In this document: positions 25,044 to 33,274 of the stretch, in pieces
Position numbering within the stretch: the first letter of the stretch is position 1
Layout: every line of letters begins with the position of its first letter
Assembly (NCBI GenBank): GCA_015061285.1
Contig: SUWW01000021.1
Location: forward strand, 1-41,346
From: Bacteroidales bacterium
GTDB lineage: Bacteria; Bacteroidota; Bacteroidia; Bacteroidales; Marinilabiliaceae
Length of the DNA: 41,346 bases
Direction of reading: 5' to 3'
Translations under genes and position numbers: made by a program
The notes under the pieces: generated by a model
The model's database searches: none
What the model was told of the DNA's origin: nothing
Seen by the model: only the letters and a program-made list of their open reading frames with translations

Positions 25044-27143
25044 ATGATTGACGAATCGATAGTTAAGAATATTATAGAGACAGCCAACGAAAAAATCCTT
25101 GAGGTTGTTTCGGACTTTGTGCCTCTTAGCATGAAGCGACACAATGACGATGATGACGAAAAAAAGGGCAGAAAGAAAAAGGAGCCTATTACACAGTATA
25201 TAGGTTGCTGTCCATTTCACAAAGACAACACCTCTTCGTTCATTGTTACACCTATTTATGGTATATACAATTGCTTGAGCTGTGGGAAAAGTGGCAATGC
25301 AGTAAACTTCGTTATGGAGTATGAGCATCTCACATTCGAAGGAGCCATAAAATATCTTGGTGAGAAATTTGGCATAGCCATTCCCAGCAACGACAATGGA
25401 GCACCAGCAGCAGAACTGCCCAACGGAGAATATGAGAATATGAGTTCCGTTGTAGATTTTGCCTGCAAGACATTCCAAAAAAACCTTTTTGAGACAGAAG
25501 AAGGGCAAAGCATTGCACTACCCTATTTTAAGCAGAAACGCGAGTTTAGCGACGAAACAATAAAGACCTTTCAACTTGGTTATAGCCTCGAAAAATCGGA
25601 TGCATTCACCGTTCAGGCATTAGCCAATGGATACAAACTCGAATATCTTGAGAAGACAGGGCTAACCATAGTCAGCCAAGAACGAGGATACCAAAGCGAT
25701 CGGTTTCGCGGACGCGTGATGTTTCCCATACATAGCATCACAGGCAAAGTCATCGCATTTGGAGGACGTGTGATGCAAGAGCGCGAAAACGTGGGCAAAT
25801 ACCTCAATTCGCCTGAAAGTGAGCTTTATCACAAGAGCGATGTGGTATATGGCATATACCAAGCAAAAGACGAAATGCGAAGCAAAAATCATTGTTTCTT
25901 GGTAGAAGGCTATGCCGATGTAATATCGATGCACCAAGCTGGCATAAAAAACGTAATTGCCTCAAGCGGAACCTCATTAACCGATGGACACATAGCTCTG
26001 ATAAAGCGTTTTACGAACAACATCACTCTCCTATTCGACGGCGACAAAGCAGGCATAAAAGCTGCAATGCGAGGCATCGACAAAGCGTTATCGAATGGCA
26101 TGAACGTAAAAGTGCTTCTATTAGCGCCTGACGACGGATCGAACGTGAAAGTCGACCCAGACTCGTTTGTTCGCAGCCATAGCCTCGACGAAGTTTTAGA
26201 ATACATAAAAACACACGAAACAGACTTCATAAAATTCAAAGCCTCTTTCTTAGTAAAAGAGACTCAGCGCGACCCTCTTAGACGCTCAGAAGCCATAAAA
26301 GACATCATCAACACCATTGCCTTAGTACAAGACAAAGTGACGCGCGATGCATACGTACGCGAATGCGCAAGCATAATGCAAATGAGCGAGCAAACACTCT
26401 TCGATGTATTGCGAGACAAACTGATAGCCGACAGCCTCAAACGCCGCGATGAAATTGAAAAATCGCAACATCAAACACGATTTCAAGAATATTCGCCTGC
26501 TGCTGAATATGAAGCATACGTAGACCCAAACTCGCCTACCGCAATAACAGCAACACCTACTGCGACCGCTGCCACAAAAAATACTCAGCCAAAAAATCCA
26601 TACGCAAACGAAGAGCAGATGCTCTTGCGATTCTTCGTTAAGTATGTAAACAAGCTCATATTTGTGGGCACCGAAAACGAATCGACATTGGGAGAATATG
26701 TGATAAAAGCACTTGCAAGCGAAAATTACGAAAGTGTAGATAGCAACTTCAACAAAATGATTCAGTGCTACATAGATGCAGAAGATAAAACGACAGTAAA
26801 ACCACAAACATTCATAAACACAACCGATATAGAATTAAGTCAAAAAGCGGCAGCATTGATGCAAGACAAATATGAATTGAGCAAGATTCACAATAAATAC
26901 AGCGAAGTTGTACCAGAAGAAGAGATGGTAGACGAACTGATATTTCGAGTGATAGGAGAATTGCGTATGAAATTGCTGCTAAACAAGATAAAAGATCTAA
27001 CAACCAAAATGCAAACACTTGAGTTGCAAGGTGCTAACAACGAAAGCCTCAACAATGTGTTGGAAGAAATAAACTATTGGAACACAGTGAAGCGCGAACT
27101 TTCAAAAATAATGGGTGGCGAAAGAGCAGTGAGCAACATATAA
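25044..27143 (+). CDS. dnaG: DNA primase DnaG
   Basis: A 699-residue primase that makes RNA primers at the replication fork. Zinc ligands are Cys56, His59, Cys77 and Cys80. The core has RFRGRVMFPIH, AFGGRVM, KYLNSPES and HKSDVVYGIY; the Toprim domain keeps the catalytic Glu (LVEGYAD, near 288) and Asp pair (FDGDKAG, near 332-334), and DPDSF. Residues about 450-699 form a proline/threonine-rich linker and a helical helicase-binding region. Oddities: a charged insertion (about residues 30-50: NDDDDEKKGRKKKEP) sits just before the zinc finger, and the finger is less canonical (NTSSF, NCLSCG) than in the dead paralogue next door. Confidence 0.95.
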   Translation: MIDESIVKNIIETANEKILEVVSDFVPLSMKRHNDDDDEKKGRKKKEPITQYIGCCPFHKDNTSSFIVTPIYGIYNCLSCGKSGNAVNFVMEYEHLTFEGAIKYLGEKFGIAIPSNDNGAPAAELPNGEYENMSSVVDFACKTFQKNLFETEEGQSIALPYFKQKREFSDETIKTFQLGYSLEKSDAFTVQALANGYKLEYLEKTGLTIVSQERGYQSDRFRGRVMFPIHSITGKVIAFGGRVMQERENVGKYLNSPESELYHKSDVVYGIYQAKDEMRSKNHCFLVEGYADVISMHQAGIKNVIASSGTSLTDGHIALIKRFTNNITLLFDGDKAGIKAAMRGIDKALSNGMNVKVLLLAPDDGSNVKVDPDSFVRSHSLDEVLEYIKTHETDFIKFKASFLVKETQRDPLRRSEAIKDIINTIALVQDKVTRDAYVRECASIMQMSEQTLFDVLRDKLIADSLKRRDEIEKSQHQTRFQEYSPAAEYEAYVDPNSPTAITATPTATAATKNTQPKNPYANEEQMLLRFFVKYVNKLIFVGTENESTLGEYVIKALASENYESVDSNFNKMIQCYIDAEDKTTVKPQTFINTTDIELSQKAAALMQDKYELSKIHNKYSEVVPEEEMVDELIFRVIGELRMKLLLNKIKDLTTKMQTLELQGANNESLNNVLEEINYWNTVKRELSKIMGGERAVSNI

Positions 27144-27257
27144 AACTAAGCCCCAAATTGCCATTCATCATTGTAGGAACCCTTTGAACAAACAAGATTT
27201 TTTCAAACTTCCTAATCAGATATTTAGGTTTAGTAAAATTTCACAATTGAAAAGTTA

Positions 27258-27265
27258 TATCTTTG
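27258..27265 (+). promoter_or_regulatory. -7 box of secDF
   Basis: TATCTTTG matches TAnnTTTG. The inferred leader is about 43 nt before the ATG at 27315. Confidence 0.6.
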
Positions 27266-27314
27266 CGCCGCTTTATAGCTACCGAAATAAAATGTCTAAA
27301 AATTAATATAAACA

Positions 27315-30293
27315 ATGCAAAACAAAGGCGCTGTACGACTATTTGCCATATTGTTGGCACTTGTATGTCTGTACCAATTATCATTCACTTACTTTACAAA
27401 GCGAGTAGAGTCTGATGCCAAGGCATTTGCTAACGGCGACGTTGCCAAAGAGGCTGCATACTTAGATTCTATTGCAAACGAACCAGTTTACAATTTTCTA
27501 TTCCTCAAGCAATACACCTACATGGAGTGTAAAGGCAACGAAATCAACTTCGGCCTTGACTTGAAGGGTGGTATGAACCTTACGCTTGAGATTAAGGTTT
27601 CGGATATTATTAAGGCCATCTCGGGCTACAACACCGATCCTGTATTCAACCAAGCTATAGCTAATGCTATCGAACGCGAAAAGAGCTCTACAAGCGACTT
27701 CATCACACTTTTCCAAGAAGAATTTGAGCGCTTGAGCCCTAACGGTCAGCTCGCTACCATCTTTGCTACGGTAGATATGAAAGACCGCATCAATCGCAAC
27801 ATGTCGAACGGTGAGGTTATCTCTGTTCTTCGCGAAGAGACCGAATCGGCTATTCAGAACTCATTCAACGTGCTTCGCACTCGTATCGACCGTTTCGGCG
27901 TTACGCAGCCAAACATTCAACGCCTTGAAAAAGCAGGTCGCGTGCTCGTAGAACTTCCTGGCGTTACCGATCCACAACGCGTACGTAAACTTCTTCAAGG
28001 TACCGCAAGCCTCGAATTCTGGGAAACATACAACAACGACGAGATTCTCGCTCGCCTCATCGAAGCCGACAACGCAACTCGCGTACTTATCAGCGGCAGC
28101 GAAGCAACCGACTCTTTGGCCGACAACTCAGCTAACAAAGCAGACTCGGCAGCTATCGCTCTTCTCGGCGAAGAGAAAGCAGACTCTGTTGCAACCGACA
28201 ACAACAAATACGAATCGCTCTTTACATATTTGCAGCCTACACCTCAAGGCTATGGTGCTGTAGTTGGTGTTGCTTTAGCTAAAAACATGGCAAAAGTTGA
28301 CGCATACCTACAGAGCGAAAAAGTTCGCCGCATTCTTCCTCGCGACCTTCGTCTCTTGTGGACTGTTAAACCTATGGAAGCCAACTATGCACAACGCTTC
28401 TTCGGTGCCGACTTCAACTCAAAAGAGAATGTATACGAACTTGTTGCTATCAAATGCACATCAAACAATGGTCGTGCTCCACTCGAAGGCGACGTAATCA
28501 CCAATGCACACCACAACGTAAGCCAAAATGGTAGCTCATACGAAGTATCGATGACCATGAACTCTGAAGGTACACGCAAGTGGGCACAACTCACCAAAGC
28601 TAACCTCAAGAGAAGCATTGCTATTGTACTCGATGGTTATGTATATAGCTTCCCAACCGTACAATCGGAAATCACTGGTGGTAACAGCCAAATCACTGGT
28701 AACTTCACACCAGAAGAGGCTCAAGACCTTGCCAACGTATTGAAATCTGGTAAACTTCCTGCTCCTGCAACCATCGTAGAAGACACCGTAGTAGGTCCTT
28801 CACTTGGTCAAGAGGCCATCGAGAGCGGCTTGTGGTCGTTCCTCTTCGCTTTCATCGTAGTGCTTATCTACATGATAGTTATGTATGGCGTACGTGCTGG
28901 TGTTGTAGCCGACTTCGCACTCATCTGCAACCTCTTCTTCATGATGGGTGTGCTTGCATCGTTTGGCGCAGTACTTACATTGCCTGGTATTGCAGGTATC
29001 GTACTTACCATTGGTACGGCAGTGGATGCTAACGTAATTATCTACGAACGTATCAAAGAAGAATTGAAAGGTGGTAAGAGCGTTCGCAACGCTGTGTCGG
29101 AAGGTTATAAAAACGCAATGTCGGCCATCGTCGATGCTAACGTAACCACATTCCTCACCGCTCTTATCCTCTTCGTATTCGGTTCTGGTCCTATCCGCGG
29201 TTTCGCAACTACCCTTATGATTGGTGTTGTTTGCTCATTCTTCACCGCAGTATTTATGAGCCGTATCTTCATCGAGAAATTTGCAGACAAAGACGAGAAA
29301 CTTCGTTTCGATACCGCACTCTCTGCTCACTTCCTCGAAGGCGTAAGCTTCGACTTCCTTGCAAAACGCAAACTCTACTACGTAGTTATCGGCATAGTTA
29401 TGGCTATCTGCCTTGGCTCACTTGCAACACGCGGCCTCAGCGCAGGCATCGACTTCTCGGGTGGTCAAGTATTCGTAGTTCGTTTCGACAACAACGTATC
29501 AACAGTTGACGTTCAATCATCGTTGTTCAACCAATTCGATGGTGCAACCGTTGAGGTTAAGACCTATGGTAATGATAACCAAGTTCGCATTGCTACCAAC
29601 TATGGCATCGACAATACCGAAGAGAATGCACAAGACGAAATAGAGACCCGTCTCTACGAGGGCTGCAAGAAATTCATTCCTGAGAACGTAACTCGCGAAC
29701 AGTTCCTTTCTGAATATCGCATGAGTAGCCAGAAGGTAGGTCCTACTATGGCAAGTGACATCACCGAGAAGGCTGTATACGCCGTAATCTTCTCACTCAT
29801 CGTGATGTTCCTCTACATCTTCTTGCGATTCCGCAACTGGGCATACGGTGCATCATCTGTAGTAGCTCTTACCCACGACGTAATCTTCACGCTTGGTATA
29901 TTCTCGCTCACCTACAGCATCATGCCATTCTCAATGGAGGTTGACCAGTCGTTCATAGCAGCTATCCTTACTATCGTAGGTTACTCTATCAACAACACCG
30001 TGGTTATCTTCGACCGCGTTCGCGAGCTCTTCTACAACATGCCTAAAGCTCCAGCTATTGAGGTTATGAACAAGGCACTTAACCAAACCCTTACACGTAC
30101 GGTTAACACCTCTGTTTCTACGTTGATTACTCTCGTGGTAATCTTCTTCCTCGGTGGTGAGGTTATCCGCGGCTTCGTATTCGCAATGTTCGTAGGTATG
30201 TTCATAGGTACATTCTCATCAATGCTCCTTGCAACTCCACTTGCATACGAGATAGTATCGCGCAAAGAGAAAAAAGCTGCTGAGGCTAAATAA
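27315..30293 (+). CDS. secDF: Fused protein translocase SecDF
   Basis: This 992-residue inner-membrane protein joins SecD (residues 1 to about 650) and SecF (about 680-992) in one chain, as is usual in Bacteroidetes. SecDF uses the proton gradient to help SecYEG export proteins. Visible features are the first helix, the GLDLKGGMNLTLEI motif of P1, the SecD helices with GTAVDANVIIYERIKEE, and the SecF motifs AGIDFSGGQVF, MFLYIFLRF and VGYSINNTVVIFDRVRE. Twelve membrane helices are expected. The periplasmic P1 loop has an Ala/Ser/Asp-rich linker (about residues 240-290). A strong terminator follows. Confidence 0.95.
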   Translation: MQNKGAVRLFAILLALVCLYQLSFTYFTKRVESDAKAFANGDVAKEAAYLDSIANEPVYNFLFLKQYTYMECKGNEINFGLDLKGGMNLTLEIKVSDIIKAISGYNTDPVFNQAIANAIEREKSSTSDFITLFQEEFERLSPNGQLATIFATVDMKDRINRNMSNGEVISVLREETESAIQNSFNVLRTRIDRFGVTQPNIQRLEKAGRVLVELPGVTDPQRVRKLLQGTASLEFWETYNNDEILARLIEADNATRVLISGSEATDSLADNSANKADSAAIALLGEEKADSVATDNNKYESLFTYLQPTPQGYGAVVGVALAKNMAKVDAYLQSEKVRRILPRDLRLLWTVKPMEANYAQRFFGADFNSKENVYELVAIKCTSNNGRAPLEGDVITNAHHNVSQNGSSYEVSMTMNSEGTRKWAQLTKANLKRSIAIVLDGYVYSFPTVQSEITGGNSQITGNFTPEEAQDLANVLKSGKLPAPATIVEDTVVGPSLGQEAIESGLWSFLFAFIVVLIYMIVMYGVRAGVVADFALICNLFFMMGVLASFGAVLTLPGIAGIVLTIGTAVDANVIIYERIKEELKGGKSVRNAVSEGYKNAMSAIVDANVTTFLTALILFVFGSGPIRGFATTLMIGVVCSFFTAVFMSRIFIEKFADKDEKLRFDTALSAHFLEGVSFDFLAKRKLYYVVIGIVMAICLGSLATRGLSAGIDFSGGQVFVVRFDNNVSTVDVQSSLFNQFDGATVEVKTYGNDNQVRIATNYGIDNTEENAQDEIETRLYEGCKKFIPENVTREQFLSEYRMSSQKVGPTMASDITEKAVYAVIFSLIVMFLYIFLRFRNWAYGASSVVALTHDVIFTLGIFSLTYSIMPFSMEVDQSFIAAILTIVGYSINNTVVIFDRVRELFYNMPKAPAIEVMNKALNQTLTRTVNTSVSTLITLVVIFFLGGEVIRGFVFAMFVGMFIGTFSSMLLATPLAYEIVSRKEKKAAEAK

Positions 30294-30312
30294 TTATTAG
30301 CACAGCTAAACA

Positions 30313-30351
30313 ATAAAAAGCGTCGGCTACTTCGGTAGTCGGCGCTTTGTT
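30313..30351 (+). terminator. secDF terminator
   Basis: AGCG-CGGCTAC-TTCG-GTAGTCG-CGCT hairpin followed by TTTGTTG, about 20 bp after the secDF stop. Confidence 0.8.
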
Positions 30352-30412
30352 GTATTTATAGAATTGGACGAATATTCCATATCTTAGCGCACACACATAA
30401 GTACTCCTGACC

Positions 30413-30790
30413 ATGAACAAAAAAGTTGACCTTCTAAACGCTCTTCACAAGATGCAAGAAAGGGAAAGGCTAGAGGGAATCTCAAGTGCTACAAAATATT
30501 TATTGCAAAATGGCTACACTCATGAAGACGCCCAAAGCGTTGTAGAGAATCTCTATGAGAACGTTGAAGAACTTAGGCGCTTTCCTCCTTTTGTAATGGG
30601 GCTTGTAAGGTTTATTGCGGAAGGGCAACTAATGGCAGATGACTACGAGAAAATGAACAAATTGTTGGTCGCATGCCGAAATAGCGAATTACAGATAGAT
30701 CATATTTGTGGCGGCTGGCACAATGGTAGGCACAAGGTGCTTACTCTCAGCGAATTGCAAAGCCTTCTAAAATTTTCGTTTGACGAATAG
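30413..30790 (+). CDS. Small hypothetical cytoplasmic protein
   Basis: This 125-residue protein has no signal peptide or membrane helix. It is mostly helical and charged, with Trp-His-Asn-Gly and Cys residues near the middle (HICGGWHNGRHK), and no family that I recognise. It stands alone, with its own terminator 36 bp downstream, between secDF and an accessory ATPase. Codon use looks ordinary for the window. Confidence 0.55.
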   Translation: MNKKVDLLNALHKMQERERLEGISSATKYLLQNGYTHEDAQSVVENLYENVEELRRFPPFVMGLVRFIAEGQLMADDYEKMNKLLVACRNSELQIDHICGGWHNGRHKVLTLSELQSLLKFSFDE

Positions 30791-30826
30791 TTGACAAAAG
30801 CAGATAAGTTCAGAACTACACACCAG

Positions 30827-30861
30827 CTTGCTCAGCCACTGCGCATGGGCAAGTTTTTTTT
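30827..30861 (+). terminator. Terminator of the 125-residue gene
   Basis: CTTGCTCA pairs with TGGGCAAG across an 11-nt loop and is followed by eight T. Confidence 0.7.
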
Positions 30862-30873
30862 ATCCGTGAAAAC

Positions 30874-30959
30874 AAAAGTCGCTTGAAAAAGTGGCAAAAC
30901 AGACACAAAAGTCGCTTGAAAAAGTGGCAAAACAGACATAAAAGTCGCTTGAAAAAGTG
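30874..30959 (+). repeat. 33-bp tandem repeat, about 2.6 units
   Basis: Two full 33-bp units (30874-30906, 30907-30939; one base different at the last position) and a 20-bp partial unit (30940-30959) share AAAAGTCGCTTG, AAAAAGTGGC and AAAACAGACA. The array stops 30 bp before the ATG of the ATPase gene. Abutting units without spacers rule out a CRISPR array. It may be a regulatory minisatellite. Confidence 0.9.
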
Positions 30960-30989
30960 TAAGTTTGCATCATTACAAGCTGGAACACA

Positions 30990-32327
30990 ATGTACAAGAG
31001 AAAAATAGAGCAAATTCTACTTGACTGGAAGAATAGTAGCGAAAGAAAACCTTTGGTTATAAAAGGATGTCGTCAGTGTGGTAAGACGAGTTCTGTATTG
31101 GCTTTCGCTAAGAAAAATTATGCTCATGTTATTTATTTGAATTTTCATGAGCATCGAGAGTATAAAACCTTTTTTTCTGGAGCACTTGACATTGAAACCA
31201 TCACACTTAACATTTCGGTAGGTATAAAAGAAGCAAAGTTTATTCCGAATAAAACATGCATTGTGTTCGATGAAATTCAAGACTGTCCAAATGCACGCGC
31301 ATCTCTTAAGTTTTTCAAGTTAGATGGCCGTTTTGATGTCCTTTGTACTGGTTCGTTATTAGGCGTGAATGGTTACAAAACAAAAGAAGAACAAGAAGAA
31401 GAAGAAAATGCTTCTATTCCAGTTGGATATGAGAAAGTTATAACTATGTATCCAATGGATTTTGAAGAATGGTTGTGGGCAAATGGTATTGAACAGCAGC
31501 ATATTGAGTATTTGAGACAATGTTTAATCGACGAAACACAAGTAAATGAAGCTGTTCATCAACGTATGCGCCAACTTCTGTTGCGTTATGTTGTAGTTGG
31601 TGGAATGCCTGAAGCTGTTTCAACATTCTTCAATACAAACAATATGAATGAGGTTTATGAAGTGCAACAAAATATAATTGAAGCCTATAAGGCCGATATG
31701 TTGAAATATGCATTACAAGCAGACAAATCGCGTATACGAGAATGTTTTGATTCCATTCCAGCTCAATTGGCAAAAGAGAATAAGAAATTCCAATATTCTG
31801 TAATACAAAAAAATGCACGCGCTCGCGATTATCAAGGTTGCTTGCAATGGATAGAAGATGCCGGCATTATTAATCGTTGTTATAACACTACAATTACAGA
31901 ATTGCCACTCAGTGGAAATATCATTCCCGACACATTCAAAGTTTATATGGCCGACATTGGCTTGTTGGTCAGTATGTTAGAACAAGGCACAGTAGCAAGT
32001 ATAATGCAAGGGAATATGTATACTTACAGAGGTGCAATTTTTGAAAATTTGATGGCCGACATACTGACAAAGATGGGTCGTAAGCTCTATTACTTTCAGA
32101 AAAGTAGCGGTTTAGAAATAGATTTCCTTATTCGCTACAACGGCGAGTGCGTTCCGTTGGAATGCAAAGCACGTACAGGCAATGCCAAATCGATGAAGAC
32201 TATTTTGGCGCATCCCGAGAAATACCATATCGAACATGCATTGAAAGTTGGCGATTATAATGTTGGACGTGAAGGCGCACTGCTCACTTTACCTTTCTAT
32301 ATGAGCTTTCTATTAACTTCTTTGTAA
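30990..32327 (+). CDS. AAA_14/DUF4143 ATPase
   Basis: A 445-residue protein of the AAA_14 plus DUF4143 type. It has a Walker A (IKGCRQCGKTSS), a Walker B (CIVFDEIQD), a sensor-like LCTGSLLG, and the DUF4143 region with GGMPEAV and a C-terminal SGLEIDFLIR...VPLECKA, resembling a PD-(D/E)xK-type fold (Asp, Glu, Lys visible). The family is widespread in accessory DNA; its function is unknown. Its codon use is AT-richer than the flanking housekeeping genes, which suggests transfer. The 33-bp repeat array lies directly upstream. Confidence 0.85.
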   Translation: MYKRKIEQILLDWKNSSERKPLVIKGCRQCGKTSSVLAFAKKNYAHVIYLNFHEHREYKTFFSGALDIETITLNISVGIKEAKFIPNKTCIVFDEIQDCPNARASLKFFKLDGRFDVLCTGSLLGVNGYKTKEEQEEEENASIPVGYEKVITMYPMDFEEWLWANGIEQQHIEYLRQCLIDETQVNEAVHQRMRQLLLRYVVVGGMPEAVSTFFNTNNMNEVYEVQQNIIEAYKADMLKYALQADKSRIRECFDSIPAQLAKENKKFQYSVIQKNARARDYQGCLQWIEDAGIINRCYNTTITELPLSGNIIPDTFKVYMADIGLLVSMLEQGTVASIMQGNMYTYRGAIFENLMADILTKMGRKLYYFQKSSGLEIDFLIRYNGECVPLECKARTGNAKSMKTILAHPEKYHIEHALKVGDYNVGREGALLTLPFYMSFLLTSL

Positions 32328-32383
32328 CCAATAGCGTCATCTGTGCGAATTATCTCTACATGCGTAAGTTGAGTTAATTTTTG

Positions 32384-32745
32384 TCAACTATCGGATTACA
32401 TTTGCATATAGAAAGATGAAGCAGATAGTAACATTCATATTTTTAGTATCCGTGATAGCCGTTTTGGCTGTGGTTTGCTATGTATTTCCGCAGCCAAAAT
32501 GTGAAGTAGGCTCACTGACGCTACGTTTTCCTCAGCTTTCCGACGTGCTTCGTCCAGCTGCCGATTCAAAAATCTCTGCCGACTCGGTGGTTATGGCTGT
32601 TGAGCAGTCGCTAACAATGACCGTGAAACTCGACTCTGCCGAACAAGCACGCCAAGATTCTATACTCTTCTACAAGAAATTTTTCACCGAGAACGCTGCT
32701 CGCATATACTGCCCCAACGACGACCCGAAATTCTTCTTCCGTCTC
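32384..32745 (+). repeat. 362-bp tandem duplication, left copy
   Basis: About 97% identical to 32913-33274 at a constant offset of 529 bp. It includes the -7 box (TACATTTG, 32397-32404), the ATG and the first 110 codons of the SGNH gene. The copies differ at about ten bases. Confidence 0.9.
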
Positions 32746-32826
32746 AATGCGGCGTCTCTACAACGCACGACAAATCAATGCGTTACATATAGAGAGGTAG
32801 CGCGCTACGTCTCTACAACATGTTGA
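32416..32826 (+). pseudogene. Truncated duplicate of the SGNH-protein gene
   Basis: A 136-codon ORF whose first 110 residues (signal anchor MKQIVTFIFLVSVIAVLAVV and following) match the start of the SGNH gene at 32945. After FFFRL it leaves the homology and runs for about 26 residues through the GTAGAGACG palindrome to a stop. The catalytic SGNH domain is absent, so it is probably non-functional, although promoter and frame remain intact. Confidence 0.85.
32752..32818. repeat. GTAGAGACG palindrome, SGNH copy
   Basis: Two GCGTCTCTACAAC-type arms (32752-32764 and 32808-32818) bracket an inner near-perfect 24-bp palindrome AGAGAgGTAGCG/CGCTACgTCTCT (32791-32814). It supplies the last codons and stop of the truncated ORF, as the related palindrome does for tatD. 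Confidence 0.75.
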
Positions 32827-32862
32827 GTTCACAACTTTGTGGACCACAACTTTGTGAACTCA
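32824..32862. repeat. 39-bp palindrome with CACAACTTTGTG arms
   Basis: Arms of 19 bp around one central base pair with two mismatches. Each arm also contains its own CACAA/TTGTG dyad, so CACAACTTTGTG is present twice in direct orientation. No T-run follows. Confidence 0.8.
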
Positions 32863-32912
32863 CAGAAAAGCCGTATTTACATGGGCATACACACTATCAC
32901 CACCATTTTTTT

Positions 32913-33274
32913 TCAACTATCGGATTACATTTGCATATAGAAAGATGAAGCAGATAGTAACATTCATATTTTTAGTATCCGTGATAGCTGTTTTGGCTGT
33001 AGTTTGCTATGTATTCCCGCAGCCAAAATGGGAAGTAGGCCCACTGACGATTCGTTTTCCTCAGCTTTCCGACGTGCTTCGTCCAGCTGCCGATTCAAAA
33101 ATCTCTGCCGACTCGGTGGTTATGGCTGTTGAGCAGTCGCTAACAATGACCGTGAAACTCGACTCTGCCGAACAAGCACGCCAAGATTCTATACTCTTCT
33201 ACAAGAAATTTTTCACCGAGAACGCTGCTCGCATATACTGCCCCAACGACGACCCGAAATTCTTTTTCCGTCTC
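32913..33274 (+). repeat. 362-bp tandem duplication, right copy
   Basis: Partner of 32384-32745, containing the -7 box TACATTTG (32926-32933) and the start of the intact SGNH gene. Confidence 0.9.

Noticed and set aside
27315-30293. SecDF fusion as an unusual feature
   Set aside because: Fused secDF is normal in Bacteroidetes and is not novel.
30874-30959. Possible CRISPR array
   Set aside because: Units abut with no spacers, the unit number is under three, and no cas genes are present.
30816-31013. Minus-strand ORF with repeated FFKRLLCLFCH
   Set aside because: The repeats come only from the 33-bp tandem DNA repeat; no start signal or conserved part.
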